Numbered from the stretch's first letter, positions 16,174-25,611 are shown. The stretch is DNA of 64,000 nucleotides from Streptomyces sp. WMMC940 (GCF_027460265.1 NZ_JAPZBC010000001.1:5374001-5438000); one strand, 5' to 3'. A program made the numbers and translations. The notes: a model not told the origin generated them from the letters alone.

Positions 16174-17118
16174 CTACCCCAGCAGAAAGGTGCTGATGCC
16201 TTCCGCGATCCCCTGCGCCGCCCTCTGGCGCCACTGCGAACTCCTCAGCAGGGCAGCGTCCTTCGCGTCGCGCATGTTCCCGCACTCGACGAACACCTTG
16301 GGAACGGTCGACAGATTCAGCCCGCCGAGATCCCCGCGTTCGTCCAACCCCGTGGCACCGCCGACGTAGTTGGCGGGCGCGCTGCCGGTGGCCCGCACGA
16401 ACTTCCCGGCGATGCGCTCCGCCAGTTCGCGGGACGGGCCGACGATCCCCGTGGTGTCGGCGGCACCGCGCTTCACCAGGGCGGGGTGGATCACGTGGAA
16501 GCCGCGGTTGCCGCTGCCCGAGCCGTCGGCATGGATCGAGACCGCCGCGTCGGCTCCGGCCTCGTTGCCGATACGGGCCCGCTCGTCCACACAGGGGCCG
16601 AAGGCCCGGTCGTCGTCCTGGGTGAATCGCACCGTCGCACCCTGCTTCTGCAGCAGGGTGCGAAGACGGTGTGAAACATCGAGGGTGAATGCGGCCTCGG
16701 TGTAACCGTCGTTGGTGGCCGTGCCCGTGGTGTCGCACTCCTTGCGGTTCGTCCCGATGTCCACGGGCCGGTTGATCTCGCGGGTGTGCCGGAAGTTCCC
16801 GGGGTTGTGACCGGGGTCGATCACGACGACCCGGCCCGCGAGCGGACCCCTGCCCGGAGTGGAGGGCTTGGCGTCCCCGGACGGCGTCTGCGGGGTGTCC
16901 GAGCCCCGGGGTGCCGGGGCGGCACCGGACGGCGCGGCGCCGGTCTCCTTCGGGCCTCCGGGGGCGGGCGCGGCCCCGGGCCCGCCCGAACCGCCGCAGC
17001 CGGTGAGCGTCACCGCCGACAGCGCGGCGACGGCGAGGACGGCTCCGCAGCGGGCTCCGGTTCGGGACGCGAGGAGGCGGGGCCGGGGCGAGGACGGCTG
17101 GTTCGGGTCGTACGGCAC
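16174..17118 (-). CDS. Lipoprotein N-acetylmuramoyl-L-alanine amidase (Amidase_3)
   Basis: 314 residues. Twin basic N terminus, hydrophobic segment and lipobox LTGC place it on the outer face of the membrane as a lipoprotein. After a Gly/Pro-rich linker, the Amidase_3 domain (residues 95-314) shows the zinc motifs VIDPGHNPG, the metal glutamate in GYTEAAFTLD, SIHADGSGSG, and the catalytic glutamate in VFVECGNMRD. It cleaves the amide bond between MurNAc and the stem peptide of peptidoglycan. It is transcribed alone; its neighbours are unrelated. Confidence 0.92.
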   Translation of the reverse strand: MPYDPNQPSSPRPRLLASRTGARCGAVLAVAALSAVTLTGCGGSGGPGAAPAPGGPKETGAAPSGAAPAPRGSDTPQTPSGDAKPSTPGRGPLAGRVVVIDPGHNPGNFRHTREINRPVDIGTNRKECDTTGTATNDGYTEAAFTLDVSHRLRTLLQKQGATVRFTQDDDRAFGPCVDERARIGNEAGADAAVSIHADGSGSGNRGFHVIHPALVKRGAADTTGIVGPSRELAERIAGKFVRATGSAPANYVGGATGLDERGDLGGLNLSTVPKVFVECGNMRDAKDAALLRSSQWRQRAAQGIAEGISTFLLG

Positions 17119-17151
17119 GTCGCGATGCTAGGGGATGACGAGGGCGGTACC

Positions 17152-17805
17152 TCAGATTCCGGCACCAGTGCGCCGCAGCACCCGCAGCGAGCCGGTGGCC
17201 GACACCTCGGTGAACGCGCCGGAGGCGAGCGCCCTGAGATAGATCCGGTAGGGCGCCTGGCCGGTCCACTCGTCGACCGGGTCGGGGAAGACGTCGTGGA
17301 TGACCAGCAGGCCGCTCTCGGCCACGTGCGGGGCCCAGCCCTCGTAGTCGTTCGCGGCGTGCTCGTCGGTGTGCCCGCCGTCGACGAAGACCAGGCCCAC
17401 CTCGCGCCCCCACACCTTCGCCACCTGGGGCGACCGTCCCACGACGGCGATCACGTGGTCCTCCAGCCCGGCCGCGTGCACGGTGCGGCGGTAGGTGGGG
17501 AGGGTGTCCATCCGCCCGACCTCGGGGTCCACGAGTTCCGGGTCGTGGTAGTCCCAGCCCGGCTGCTGTTCCTCGCTGCCGCGGTGGTGGTCGACGGTGA
17601 CGGCCACGGTGCCGGCCTCGCGTGCGGCGTCCGCCAGCAGGATCGTGGACCGGCCGCAGTACGTCCCGACCTCCAGCAGCGGCAGCCCGAGCGCCCCGGC
17701 CTCCACGGCCGCCGCGTACAGGGCGAGGCCCTCGCCGACGGGCATGAAGCCCTTGGCGGCCTCGAACGCGGCGAGGATCTCCGGCTTGGGGGCGGCGGGG
17801 GCCAT
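17152..17805 (-). CDS. Class I SAM-dependent methyltransferase (Methyltransf_24 type)
   Basis: 217 residues. Motif I is LLEVGTYCGRSTILLA; the metal-site-like HH in VTVDHHRGSEE and the acidic motif LVFVDGGHTDEHA match Methyltransf_24/CmcI-like O-methyltransferases. The ATG at 17805 follows GGAGGAG. The substrate is unknown; the adjacent genes give no clue. Confidence 0.85.
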   Translation of the reverse strand: MAPAAPKPEILAAFEAAKGFMPVGEGLALYAAAVEAGALGLPLLEVGTYCGRSTILLADAAREAGTVAVTVDHHRGSEEQQPGWDYHDPELVDPEVGRMDTLPTYRRTVHAAGLEDHVIAVVGRSPQVAKVWGREVGLVFVDGGHTDEHAANDYEGWAPHVAESGLLVIHDVFPDPVDEWTGQAPYRIYLRALASGAFTEVSATGSLRVLRRTGAGI

Positions 17806-18412
17806 GGGACTCCTCCGGCGGCGGGGGCGGGCCTGACGTGGATGGGGCTGACGTGGGGCGAGAGCGAACGGGCCGGACGGCACGGGCTGCCCGGACGTCA
17901 CATCGTAGGGTCCGCGGCGGGCCTCCGTCCGGTCGGGGGGCGGCGGTGCCGTTCCGGCCGTTCCCGGGTGAGGCCGGCGCGGGAGACCTGGGCGAGAGCC
18001 GGGGCGCGGGCTCCCGCCTCGGCCGCATGGAGGGTCATGCGGTGACGGACATGTCCATCCAGGGCGAGGGCTCCTTCCGCAGGCGCCCGCCGCCCCGGCG
18101 GGCTTCACCGCCACGTCGCACGTGTTCGTCGGGAAGTGGGCCGCGACCCCGGGCCACCCCGCGCCGGGCCTGTTCGCCGTGGGATGCCGACGACTGCTCG
18201 ACGTGGGACGGCGTCGCCCTCCGCTGCTCGCGGCGGCGTTCGTGGTGGGCCTCCTGCGTACGGGAGGGCCGGCGGCGCCCCGACCGGCTGGGCGGGCCCC
18301 GTGTGCGGCGGCCGGGCGCCGGCGGGTGCTCGCGCCGGATTGGGGACACGATGGACACACGCACGAGAGCTGCCCGGCGACCGCCCGGGACGACGACTGC
18401 TGCGGAGGCGCC
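17806..18412. other. 607-base intergenic region, no supported gene
   Basis: Divergent gap between the methyltransferase and the small gene at 18413. Frames on both strands are open because of high GC, but none has a ribosome site with plausible composition or a recognisable domain. I see nothing certain in it. Confidence 0.5.
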
Positions 18413-18694
18413 ATGGACACCTGGGCGACGTGGACCACTCAGGGGATCATCGCAGGCACCGGCGGGGTCATGACCACGGAGGGTGGTCCGATCACGGGAG
18501 ACGTGACCGTGCACACCACGTGGATCGACGGCCTGGCCCAGGTGACCGTGCAGCACACCGGGGCGACCGACTGGTACGCCGTGCAGGGCAGCCCCGTGCC
18601 CGCCGACGACGAGGACGCGGGCCGGGCCGTGCACCAGGCGGCCGTGGAGGCGGTCAAGGAGGGCGGCGGCAGGGCGTTCTCGTTCCCCGTCTGA
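18413..18694 (+). CDS. Small conserved-looking protein of unknown function
   Basis: 93 residues, no signal peptide or membrane helix. It contains an alternating beta-strand pattern (VTVHTTWIDGLAQVTVQ) and an acidic helix (DEDAGRAVHQAAVEAVKEG). ATG at 18413 follows GCGGAGG. A strong hairpin starts at its stop codon. Function unknown. Confidence 0.7.
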   Translation: MDTWATWTTQGIIAGTGGVMTTEGGPITGDVTVHTTWIDGLAQVTVQHTGATDWYAVQGSPVPADDEDAGRAVHQAAVEAVKEGGGRAFSFPV

Positions 18695-18729
18695 GGTGCC
18701 GGCCGCTCGGCGCCGGTGGTCGGCACCTC
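18693..18729 (+). terminator. Hairpin terminator after the small gene
   Basis: Arms GAGGTGCCG (18693-18701) and CGGCACCTC (18721-18729) pair perfectly; the stem begins within the stop codon of the gene at 18413. Confidence 0.7.
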
Positions 18730-18925
18730 GGACCCGGGGTGCCCGCGCCCGGCGCAGGTGGCCGCCCGCCGCGCCGGTGGCGCCGAGCGGGCGGCGACGT
18801 TCGAGCCGTCCGTTGGAACGCGCACGGAGGCGCTCGCTCCCGTCCGGTGCTTCCCGCACGGCGCCGTCGTCGCCGGCCGGATGCGGCACCGTCCTTCCGG
18901 CCGTACACCGGATTCCATCCCGCTT

Positions 18926-18940
18926 CTGACCTTCCGTCAG
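18926..18940. promoter_or_regulatory. 15-bp palindrome upstream of the acyl-CoA dehydrogenase
   Basis: CTGACCTTCCGTCAG, of the form CTGAC-N5-GTCAG. It is directly followed by the KstR-type palindrome at 18943, so two regulators could act on this promoter. Confidence 0.6.
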
Positions 18941-18942
18941 AT

Positions 18943-18956
18943 TGGAACGTGTTCTA
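18943..18956. promoter_or_regulatory. KstR-type palindrome at the acyl-CoA dehydrogenase promoter
   Basis: TGGAACGTGTTCTA fits T(A/G)GAACNNGTTC(T/C)A. It ends 12 bases before the ATG at 18969, close enough to overlap the promoter or transcript start. Confidence 0.65.
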
Positions 18957-18968
18957 CTCTCCGGCTCC

Positions 18969-21194
18969 ATGGGGAGCGGAAGCATCGCGATCACTCATGA
19001 ACAGCGCGCCCTCGCGGACTCCGTGCGCCGCTGGCTCGCACGCGCCGTACCGCCCGAAGCGGTGCGCACGCTGCTCGACGCGCCCGGGTCCGGCGGGGGG
19101 AGGCCGGCCTACTGGGACGGTGCCGCCGAACAGGGACTGCTCGGCGTGCATCTGCCGGAGGCGTACGGCGGCGGGGGCGGCACGCTCCTCGATCTCGCCG
19201 TCGTCCTGGAGGAGACCGGACGCGCCGCCCTGCCCGGTCCCTACCTGCCGAACGTGCTGACCTCCGCCGTACTGGATCGCGTCGGGCGTCCCGACCTGGC
19301 GGCGGCGCTCGCCGACGGCCGCCGCATCGGCGCCGTGGCACTCGGCCCCGGCGGCCTCACCGCGACCGCCGCCGCCGGGGGCGCCCTCCTTCTCGACGGG
19401 ACCGCGCCCCCCGTACTCGGCGGTGCCGACGCCGATCTGTTCGTCCTCGCCGCCGGCCCGGGCCCGCTCCTGCTCGCCGTGGACGCCGCCGACCTCGCCG
19501 TACGCGGCCATCAGAGCGCCGACCCGACCCGGCCCACCGCCGAGGTCACCGCGCACGGGGTCCTCGTCCCCGCGGACCGCGTCCTCGGCGCCCGACCCGG
19601 GATCGTGCCGGACCTGGCGGCCGTGCTGTTCGCCGCGGAGGCCTGCGGCACGGCCGGGTGGGCGCTGCACACCGCCACCGAGCACGCGAAGGTCCGCGAA
19701 CAGTTCGGGCGGCCCATCGGGCGGTTCCAGGCCGTCAAGCACCTGTGCGCGGACATGCTCGTCCGCGTCGAACAGGCCCGGGCCCTCGCCTGGGACGCCG
19801 CTCGCGCCGCCGGGGGCACCGGAGGCGGCACCGGAGGCGGCACCGGCAGCAGCCCCGGGGGCGGCCTCCGCGGAAGCCGCGGGGATGGGTTGGCCGCCGC
19901 GCTCGCCGCGGCCACCGCACTCGACGCCGCGTACGGCTGCGCCAAGGACTGCATACAGATCCTCGGCGGCATCGGGTTCACCTGGGAACACGACGCCCAC
20001 CTCCATCTGCGCCGCGCCCTCGTCGCCCGGCAGCTCCTCGGGCCGGGCGACGCCCACCGCCTGCGCGCGGTACGGCTCGCCGTCGACGGCGTACGCCGTG
20101 AGCTGCGGCTCGAACTCCCCCCGGAGGCCGCGCCGTTCCGGGTAGGGGCCCGGCGGGCCGTCGCCCCCGCGCGAGGTCTGGACCCGGCGGCGGCCCGACG
20201 GCTCCTCACCTCCACCGGCCATACCGCCCCCCACCTCCCGCCCCCGTACGGCCTCGGGGCCGGCCCGCTCCAGCAACTCGCCGTCCAGGAGGAGCTGCGG
20301 GCCGCCGGGGTCAGCGTCGGGGACCTCGGCATCGCCACCTGGGTGGTGCCGTCCCTCGTCGCCCACGGCACCGAAGAGCAGAAGGCCCGCTATCTGCTGC
20401 CGACCCTGCGCGGCGAGCTCCGCTGGTGCCAGCTCTTCAGCGAGCCCGCCGCGGGCTCCGACCTCGCGGGCCTGCGCACGCGTGCCGAGCGCCTGCCCGA
20501 CGGGCGCTGGCGGATCACGGGCCAGAAGGTGTGGACCAGTGCCGCGCGGAGCGCCGACCACGGCATCCTCCTCGCCCGTACGAATCCGGAGGCGCCCCGG
20601 CACAAGGGACTCACGTACTTCATCGTCGACATGAAGGGCACCACCGGCATCGACGTCCGGCCGCTGCGGGAGATCACCGGCGAAACACTGTTCAACGAGG
20701 TCTGGTTCGACGGCGCCGTGCTGCCCGCCGACGCCGTCGTCGGCGAGGTGGACGACGGCTGGCGCGTCGCCCGCAACACCCTCGGCAACGAACGCGTGCA
20801 CATGGCCGACCAGTTGACCTTCGGCACGGGCCTCGAGGAGCTGATCGCGCGGAGTCCCGGCCTCGACGACGCCTCCCGCGCCCGGATCGGCGCCCTCGCC
20901 GCCGAGGCCCACGCGCTCGGCTGCATGGGACTGCGCACCGCACTGCGGCAGATCGACGGCCTGGAGCCGGGACCCGGCGCGTCGGTGCGCAAGCTCGTGC
21001 AGACCTCGCACCAGCAGAAGGTCGCCGAGCTGGCCCTCGAACTGCTCGGCCCCGAGGGCGCGGTCCGAGAGGGCCCGGGCGAACGGGCCGTCCACGAACT
21101 GCTGATGTCCCGCTGTCTGACGATCGCGGGCGGCACCACCCAGGTCCAGTTGAACGTCGTCGCCGAGCGCCTGCTCGGCCTGCCCCGGGACTGA
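18969..21194 (+). CDS. Fused double acyl-CoA dehydrogenase (FadE28/FadE29-like)
   Basis: 741 residues, twice the usual length: two acyl-CoA dehydrogenase modules in one chain. The first half ends with ILGGIGFTWEHDAHLHLRR; a Gly/Thr/Ser insert (about residue 285) interrupts it. The second half carries CQLFSEPAAGSDLAGL, ITGQKVWTSAA, LNVVAERLLG and IAGGTTQVQ. In mycobacterial steroid side-chain degradation, FadE28 and FadE29 are two separate subunits that join; the two halves here have those flavours (from memory). It should introduce a double bond into an acyl-CoA using FAD. The ATG at 18969 excludes the operator; a TTG upstream would place coding sequence over the operator. Confidence 0.88.
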   Translation: MGSGSIAITHEQRALADSVRRWLARAVPPEAVRTLLDAPGSGGGRPAYWDGAAEQGLLGVHLPEAYGGGGGTLLDLAVVLEETGRAALPGPYLPNVLTSAVLDRVGRPDLAAALADGRRIGAVALGPGGLTATAAAGGALLLDGTAPPVLGGADADLFVLAAGPGPLLLAVDAADLAVRGHQSADPTRPTAEVTAHGVLVPADRVLGARPGIVPDLAAVLFAAEACGTAGWALHTATEHAKVREQFGRPIGRFQAVKHLCADMLVRVEQARALAWDAARAAGGTGGGTGGGTGSSPGGGLRGSRGDGLAAALAAATALDAAYGCAKDCIQILGGIGFTWEHDAHLHLRRALVARQLLGPGDAHRLRAVRLAVDGVRRELRLELPPEAAPFRVGARRAVAPARGLDPAAARRLLTSTGHTAPHLPPPYGLGAGPLQQLAVQEELRAAGVSVGDLGIATWVVPSLVAHGTEEQKARYLLPTLRGELRWCQLFSEPAAGSDLAGLRTRAERLPDGRWRITGQKVWTSAARSADHGILLARTNPEAPRHKGLTYFIVDMKGTTGIDVRPLREITGETLFNEVWFDGAVLPADAVVGEVDDGWRVARNTLGNERVHMADQLTFGTGLEELIARSPGLDDASRARIGALAAEAHALGCMGLRTALRQIDGLEPGPGASVRKLVQTSHQQKVAELALELLGPEGAVREGPGERAVHELLMSRCLTIAGGTTQVQLNVVAERLLGLPRD

Positions 21195-21287
21195 CGGCCC
21201 GGGACGGAGCTGCGAGACCGGCCGTCCTCGGGCCGGCGGCCCTGGGGCCGGCCGTCCTGAGACCCTGAGACTGAAGGAGTGCTTCCG

Positions 21288-22478
21288 GTGAAGAGCTACA
21301 TCGTCGGTGTGGGGATGACGAAGTTCGAGAAGCCCGAGTCGAGGGACTGGCGATACCCGGACATGGCGAAGGAGGCCGGCACCGCGGCCCTCGCCGACGC
21401 CGGCATCCCGTACGAACTCGTCCAGCAGGTCCCCGTCGGCTACTGCTTCCAGCCCTCCACGGCCGGGCAGCGCGCCGTGTACGAACTCGGCCTCACCGGC
21501 GTCCCCGTCTACAACGTCAGCAACAACTGCGCCACCGGTGCCACGGCGCTGATGCTGGCGCGGCAGCTCGTCGCGGGCGGGCTGAGCGACTGCGTACTGG
21601 CGCTGGGTTTCGAGCAGATGAGGAAGGGAGCGCTCGGCGGGGGCGCGGACGGAGGGGACCTCGCCGGCTCACCGGTGGCTCGGCACTACGGGATCATGGC
21701 CGCGACCCACGGCTTCGAGCGGACCCCTCCCACCGCCCAGATCTTCGGGAACGCGGCCCGCGAGCACATGGAACGCCACGGCACCACCGAGCGGCAGCTC
21801 GCCGCCGTCGCCGCCAAGAACCACCGGCACTCCGCCGCCAACCCCTACGCCCAGTTCCGCGCGGTCCACGAGGTGGACGAGATCCTCGCCGACAAGCCGG
21901 TCCACCCCCCGCTCACCCGCCTCCAGTGCTCACCCACCTCCGACGGGGCCGCCGCGGCCGTCGTCGTGTCCGAACGGTTCCTCGTCGAACACGACCTCCA
22001 CGACAAGGCCGTCGAGATCGCCGGACAGGCGATGGCCACCGACACCGCCGACTCCTTCACCTCGGGCTCCTGCGTCGACGTCGTCGGCACGCCCGTGTCC
22101 CGGGCCGCGGCCCGGGGGGCCTTCGAGGCGTCCGGACTCGGCATCGAGGACATCGACGTCATCGAGCTGCACGACTGCTTCTCGATCAACGAGTTGCTGA
22201 CGTACGAGGCGCTCGGCATGTGCCCGGACGGCGAGTCCGGCAAGCTCGTCGAGTCCGGGGCGACGACGTACGGCGGACGGTGGGTGGTCAACCCCTCGGG
22301 CGGCCTCATCTCCAAGGGCCACCCCCTGGGCGCCACCGGCCTCGCCCAGGCCGTGGAACTGACCTGGCAGCTGCGCGGCGAGGCGGGCCCCCGCCAGGTC
22401 CCCGGCGCGCGCACGGGGCTCGCCCACAACATCGGCCTGGGCGGTGCGGCGGTGGTGACGATGCTGCGGAAGGCGTGA
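21288..22478 (+). CDS. Thiolase-like lipid-transfer protein (Ltp/SCP-x type)
   Basis: 396 residues. Thiolase fold with NVSNNCATGATALMLA at the nucleophile region, ELHDCFSINELL, and the C-terminal GGLISKGHPLGATG motif. This is the Ltp2/SCP-x group, which in mycobacterial steroid degradation catalyses retro-aldol cleavage of a side-chain CoA ester. GTG at 21288 has GAAGGAG upstream. It lies 93 bases after the double acyl-CoA dehydrogenase and is surely cotranscribed. The usual partner, a MaoC/DUF35 hydratase pair, is not adjacent; a MaoC gene is at 25991. Confidence 0.9.
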   Translation: MKSYIVGVGMTKFEKPESRDWRYPDMAKEAGTAALADAGIPYELVQQVPVGYCFQPSTAGQRAVYELGLTGVPVYNVSNNCATGATALMLARQLVAGGLSDCVLALGFEQMRKGALGGGADGGDLAGSPVARHYGIMAATHGFERTPPTAQIFGNAAREHMERHGTTERQLAAVAAKNHRHSAANPYAQFRAVHEVDEILADKPVHPPLTRLQCSPTSDGAAAAVVVSERFLVEHDLHDKAVEIAGQAMATDTADSFTSGSCVDVVGTPVSRAAARGAFEASGLGIEDIDVIELHDCFSINELLTYEALGMCPDGESGKLVESGATTYGGRWVVNPSGGLISKGHPLGATGLAQAVELTWQLRGEAGPRQVPGARTGLAHNIGLGGAAVVTMLRKA

Positions 22479-22609
22479 GGGGGCCGGGGCGGATCCGCGT
22501 TCCGTCAGGTGCCGCAGGGCGGTGTCCGCGGCGTGGCGTGCGACCTGCGGGGTTCACGCCCCGGGGCGCAGCACGCACTCCGGTGCGGCGCGCCGGGGCA
22601 GCGGCGGAC

Positions 22610-23116
22610 TCACGGCCGTGCCGGCAGGGCCAGTAGCCGCTCCAGGACGGCCTCCCGCTCCGGCGGCTTCGGGCCGGGGCGGGAATCGGCGGACGCCCAC
22701 CAGTCCGTGAGCACGGACGGGCGCAGCTCGCCCGCGACGAACCGGGCCAGAAGCCGGTGGGAGAGCTCGACTTCCCGCTCGGTGTAGGCGGGTGCTGCGG
22801 CCGAGAGAACGGCGTACTCGCTCCGCCCGCCGGTGTGGGTGACGGACACCGTCATCCGGTGCCCGCTGTCCGGGCCGCCGAAGCCCGCCATGCTCGTCGC
22901 CACGTCGATCGCGGTACGCAGGCCCCGCCGGAAGCCCGAGCGGGCGGGGGCGTCGGGCACGGTCACCCGCTCCATCCCGGTCCAGCTCAGCGCGCCGGCC
23001 GCCGGTGTGCCGACGGGCGTCAGCCCTTCGTCGGTCAGGCGCATGCCGGTTCCCTCCGCACCGGCCGGGGCGCCGAGCCAGCAGCCGTCCCGGTCGATCC
23101 AGAAGAGCCCGACCAT
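22610..23116 (-). CDS. Conserved-looking protein of unknown function
   Basis: 168 residues from the ATG at 23116. It opens with MVGLFWIDRDGCWLGAP and has a mixed alpha/beta pattern, with EREVELSHRLLARFVAGE near the C terminus. A GTG at 23215 in the same frame would add 33 residues made of a short duplication (HASPVDGT/HASPVEGT), so I chose the internal start. No domain is recognised. Confidence 0.6.
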   Translation of the reverse strand: MVGLFWIDRDGCWLGAPAGAEGTGMRLTDEGLTPVGTPAAGALSWTGMERVTVPDAPARSGFRRGLRTAIDVATSMAGFGGPDSGHRMTVSVTHTGGRSEYAVLSAAAPAYTEREVELSHRLLARFVAGELRPSVLTDWWASADSRPGPKPPEREAVLERLLALPARP

Positions 23117-23216
23117 CGTGCCCTCGACCGGTGACGCGTGAGGGGTCGTGCCGTCGACCGGTGACGCGTGAGGCTGTCCGTGCGGTGTCGTGGTCGGCCT
23201 GCTCCGTGTTGCCACT

Positions 23217-23482
23217 GATCGAACCCGTCTTCTCGGCGGTGTGTGTCAAGACCCCAGTGTCGCCGGTGTGATCGGCTGCGGTGGGTGGGGGGCGTCCCTT
23301 TCCGGCCACGCCGTCCGGTCCCGTAGGGCGCGGTCCAGCCGCCGTCCGGTCCGCACGGGCGGCCGTGGTCGCCGTAGTCGCCCGCCTCGGCCCGCCGGGG
23401 CAGCGCGGCCCGGTGCGGGACCGGAGGTCCAGGACCGGAGTCCCGGTCCCGTCCGTCGAAATCAGGATGTACGGATGAACAG
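23217..23482. other. Intergenic, nothing recognised
   Basis: Divergent gap between the hypothetical gene and the MFS gene. No operator of the two recurring types and no supported small gene. Confidence 0.5.
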
Positions 23483-23494
23483 GTGCCTGGGAGC

Positions 23495-24958
23495 ATGACG
23501 CTCATGACCCACGCCCACCGTGCCCCGTCCGGCATCTCAGGCCCCGCCATAGCGGTCGCGGGGCGCACCGACCACACCGAGCAGCGGATGTGGGCGGTGG
23601 TGCTGGCGGCCTGCGCCGGGCAGTTCCTCGTCGTGCTGGACGTGTCCGTCGTCAACACGGCGCTGCCGTCGATGCGAGGCGACCTGGGGCTGAGCAGCGC
23701 GGGGCTGCAGTGGGTCGTCAACGCGTACTCGATCGTCCTCGCCGGGTTCATGCTGCTCGGCGGACGAGCCGGGGATCTCTACGGCCGCAAGCGGATGTTC
23801 CTGGTGGGGCTGGGGGTGTTCACCGTCGCGTCGCTGGCGGGCGGGCTCGCGCAGGAGGGCTGGCAACTGCTCGCCGCACGCGCCGGGCAGGGTCTGGGCG
23901 CGGCCGTCCTCGCCCCCTCGACGCTGACACTGCTCACCTCGGCCGTGCCGGAGGGCCCCGCACGGGCCCGGGCCATCGCCACCTGGACCGCTGTCGGCGC
24001 CGGCGGCGGGGCGGCGGGCGGACTCGTCGGCGGGGTGCTCACCGAGACCCTCTCCTGGCGCTGGACCCTGCTGATCAACGTGCCCGTGGGCGCGGCCGTC
24101 GTCGCCCTCGGCGCGTGGTGGCTCACCGAGTCCCGCGCGGGGGAGCATCGCCGGCTGGACCTGCCGGGCGCCGTGCTCGTCACGGCGGGACTCGCGACGC
24201 TCGCCTACGGCATCGTGCAGACCGAGCAGGACGGCTGGACCGCTCCCGCGACCCTGCTGCCTTTGCTCGCCGGACCGGCGCTGCTCGGCGCCTTCGTCGC
24301 GGTCGAGGCCCGGACGAGGACGCCCCTGATGCCGCTGAAGCTGTTCCGGATGCGGGCGGTGTCGGCGGCGAACGCCGCGATGTTCAGCTGTGGCGCGGCG
24401 ATGTTCTGCATGTGGTACTTCATGACGCTCTACGCCCAGAACGTGCTGCACTACAGCCCGCTGGCCGCCGGACTCGCCCTCATGCCCAGTTCGCTCGCGG
24501 TCGTCCTCGGATCCAAGCTCGCCCCGCGGCTGATGCGCGTCGCCGGCGCGCGCCATGTCGCCGTCCTCGGGGTGCTGGTGTCCGCGGCCGGATTCGGGTG
24601 GCAGTCCACGATGGAGGCGCACGGCTCGTACCTGACCGCGATCATGCTTCCGGGCATCGTGATGATGGCCGGCGGGGGTCTGGCGGGCACACCGCTCGCC
24701 TCGCTCGCCACCTCGGGCGCCGCACCGGGCGACGCGGGCCTCGTCTCCGGCCTGATCAACACCTCACGGGTGATGGGCGGGGCGTTCGGCCTCGCCGTGC
24801 TCGCGACGGTGGCGGCGGCCCGTACGGGCGGCTCGACGACCCCCGAGGCGCTGACGGCAGGGTACGCCCTGGCCTTCCGGACCGGGACGGGCATCCTGCT
24901 GGGCGGTGTGCTGATGATGCTGCTGTGGCTGCCGAAGGACCGTGTGCGGCACGCCTGA
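23495..24958 (+). CDS. MFS exporter, DHA2 (14-helix drug:H+ antiporter) family
   Basis: About 487 residues with 14 predicted helices. Motif A appears as GGRAGDLYGRKRMFL, motif C-like Gly-rich regions and the helix-1 motif VVLDVSVVNTALPSM typify EmrB/QacA transporters. It should export a drug-like compound driven by the proton gradient. In-frame starts at 23483 (GTG), 23495 and 23504 are all possible; GGGAG at 23489-23493 best fits 23504. No TetR gene is adjacent. Transport substrate is unknown. Confidence 0.9.
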   Translation: MTLMTHAHRAPSGISGPAIAVAGRTDHTEQRMWAVVLAACAGQFLVVLDVSVVNTALPSMRGDLGLSSAGLQWVVNAYSIVLAGFMLLGGRAGDLYGRKRMFLVGLGVFTVASLAGGLAQEGWQLLAARAGQGLGAAVLAPSTLTLLTSAVPEGPARARAIATWTAVGAGGGAAGGLVGGVLTETLSWRWTLLINVPVGAAVVALGAWWLTESRAGEHRRLDLPGAVLVTAGLATLAYGIVQTEQDGWTAPATLLPLLAGPALLGAFVAVEARTRTPLMPLKLFRMRAVSAANAAMFSCGAAMFCMWYFMTLYAQNVLHYSPLAAGLALMPSSLAVVLGSKLAPRLMRVAGARHVAVLGVLVSAAGFGWQSTMEAHGSYLTAIMLPGIVMMAGGGLAGTPLASLATSGAAPGDAGLVSGLINTSRVMGGAFGLAVLATVAAARTGGSTTPEALTAGYALAFRTGTGILLGGVLMMLLWLPKDRVRHA

Positions 24959-25125
24959 TCACCGAGTGGCGCGGGGACGCGGGCCGGCGCGGGGTGCCGC
25001 CCGCGGAGGCGCATGCGCGCTCGGGGCACGGGAACACGGGGATGCGGGCGTACGGGGGCGCACCCCGCAAGGGCCACGGCTCCCCTGCCGGTTCGTTCCG
25101 GTTCGGGCTTCGTGCGGTCGCCCCC

Positions 25126-25611
25126 TCAGGGGCAGCCGCGCACATCCCTCTCCCGCGGGGGTTGCGGAGTCGGCTCCGCGCCCGCCGCCGCGAGGGCCGG
25201 ATCGACGACGGTCTCCCCGCGCAGCACCCGGCGGATCGCGTCCGCCAGTTCCTCCACCGGTCCGTCCTTGACGAGGAATCCCGCCGCCCCGGCCTCCATC
25301 GCCCGCCGCAGCGCGCCGGGGCGCGCGAACGTCGTCAGTATCAGCACCCGGCAGTCCGGCACCTCGTCCCGGAGGAGCGCCGCCGCGTCCAGCCCGCCGA
25401 GGCCGGGCAGTTCGATGTCCAGCAGCGCCACGTCGGGCCGGGTGACGAGAGCCGAGTCGACGATCGCGTCGCCCGCGGCCACCTGCGCCACGACCTCGAT
25501 GTCCGCTTCCATCCCGAGCAGCAGCGCGAGGCCGCCGCTCATCCCCTGGTCCTCCGCGAGCAGAACTCTGACGGACTTGCCGGACCGCCGTTCGTGGGGC
25601 ATTTCGTCCAT
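25126..25611 (-). CDS. Orphan response-regulator receiver domain lacking its HTH output (likely truncated NarL type)
   Basis: 161 residues. The receiver domain is intact: LLAEDQG, the phosphoacceptor in VALLDIELPG, TTFARPG and GFLVKDGP. NarL/LuxR regulators continue with a linker and a PRERDVL helix-turn-helix; here the chain stops at PPRERDVRGCP, exactly at the beginning of that domain. The following bases down to 24959 encode no HTH in any minus-strand frame. No histidine kinase is nearby. It is probably a truncated gene that may still act as a phosphate sink. Confidence 0.8.
   Translation of the reverse strand: MDEMPHERRSGKSVRVLLAEDQGMSGGLALLLGMEADIEVVAQVAAGDAIVDSALVTRPDVALLDIELPGLGGLDAAALLRDEVPDCRVLILTTFARPGALRRAMEAGAAGFLVKDGPVEELADAIRRVLRGETVVDPALAAAGAEPTPQPPRERDVRGCP

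Noticed and set aside
17152..18438. Large minus-strand protein extending the methyltransferase by 200 residues
   Set aside because: The added part is low-complexity Pro/Arg/Ser with no domain; the ATG at 17805 has a proper ribosome site.
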